In this document: piece by piece, positions 60,488 through 60,658 of the stretch
How positions within the stretch are numbered: the first letter of the stretch is position 1
Layout of the letters: each line of letters begins with the position of its first letter
Assembly (NCBI RefSeq): GCF_040289485.1
Contig: NZ_PSLG01000008.1
Location: forward strand, 1-60,658
Reading direction: 5' to 3'
Source: Thermoflexus sp040289485
Lineage (GTDB): Bacteria; Chloroflexota; Anaerolineae; Thermoflexales; Thermoflexaceae
DNA length: 60,658 bases
Translations under genes and position numbers: made by a program
Notes under the pieces: model-generated
The model's database searches: none
What the model was told of the DNA's origin: nothing
Seen by the model: the letters and a program-made list of their open reading frames with translations, nothing else

Positions 60488-60658
60488 TTTCTTCCAGGAT
60501 CGGTTTACCGTTCCGTGGCGCATCGTCATCCCTTTCACCTTGCGCGGCGAAACGGATGACCGGCCCCTTCCGGCTTCCTCGACCCGTGGCGCGTAGACCG
60601 GCGCTTCGCCGTTCCGCCGCCCGAGGGATCTCCACAGGCGTCCCTTCCCGGGGAACTC
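60488..60658 (+). other. Unassigned right-end segment, possible leader or partial ORF
   Basis: This 171-base stretch begins with TTTTCTTCC and contains an ATG (60555) open to the end with 34 Arg/Pro-rich codons and no RBS. It is not recognisable as tRNA, tmRNA, 6S or RNase P RNA. It may be a 5' leader for a gene beyond the edge. Confidence 0.3.

Overview
The window is about 60.7 kb of high-GC DNA (roughly two thirds G+C), almost fully coding, with two internal runs of N (20232-20308 and 59943-60024), so it is a draft or metagenome-derived scaffold. Gene content and protein style suggest a thermophilic Chloroflexota bacterium, probably near the Thermoflexia/Anaerolineae. Indicators are long-form TrmB with a C-terminal extension, Tad pilus genes without a secretin, surface proteins with (Thr-Pro)n linkers, DUF348/G5 and Kelch/DUF11 proteins, and small Chloroflexota-style hypotheticals. 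This placement is an inference from protein families; no rRNA is present.

Region 1 (1-11.1 kb): a MoxR ATPase reads left. To its right lies a fatty-acid beta-oxidation island: an SCP2 sterol carrier protein, a deletion-fused remnant of an acyl-CoA ligase and a second SCP2, two acyl-CoA dehydrogenases, an SDR, two alpha/beta hydrolases, a FadN-type hydroxyacyl-CoA dehydrogenase/enoyl-CoA hydratase and a thiolase. Region 2 (11.3-17.3 kb): gltX, a site-2-type metalloprotease, a phosphodiesterase of the alkaline phosphatase superfamily, and a divergent DUF348-G5-beta-propeller surface protein.

Region 3 (17.4-33.3 kb): a Tad pilus locus. It has three TadE-like pseudopilins, a VWA/TadG-like protein, a second TadG-like protein, a 1036-residue Kelch/DUF11 surface protein, an LPTTG-ended sortase-type substrate, then cpaB, cpaE, cpaF, tadB and tadC, with comF four bases behind tadC. 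No flp pilin, prepilin peptidase or secretin gene is present. Region 4 (33.4-39.6 kb): long-form hpf, then a leftward envelope operon of a giant multidomain amidase, a MraY/WecA-type transferase and an SH3b protein.

Region 5 (39.6-47.5 kb): a DCC protein, a niacin salvage operon (nicotinamidase-like, NiaR, NiaP-like) with a visible operator, and the operon era-truB-ribF-amaP-scpB-VTT protein. Region 6 (47.5-60.7 kb): a tandem-domain ABC permease, two PLP aminotransferases, glmU with a LysM protein, a CapA-like lipoprotein, a MalK/UgpC-type ATPase, a small lipoprotein, and the trmB-phosphoesterase-DUF92 operon. No tRNA, rRNA, CRISPR array, insertion sequence or prophage was recognised. No gene-free stretch exceeds 300 bases.

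The most notable points are a surface/pilus programme that may be tied to competence, a 12-residue F-R-x-[YF]-L-P-L-[VI]-L-R motif shared by two giant surface proteins, and a microhomology-type deletion joining fadD to an SCP2 gene.
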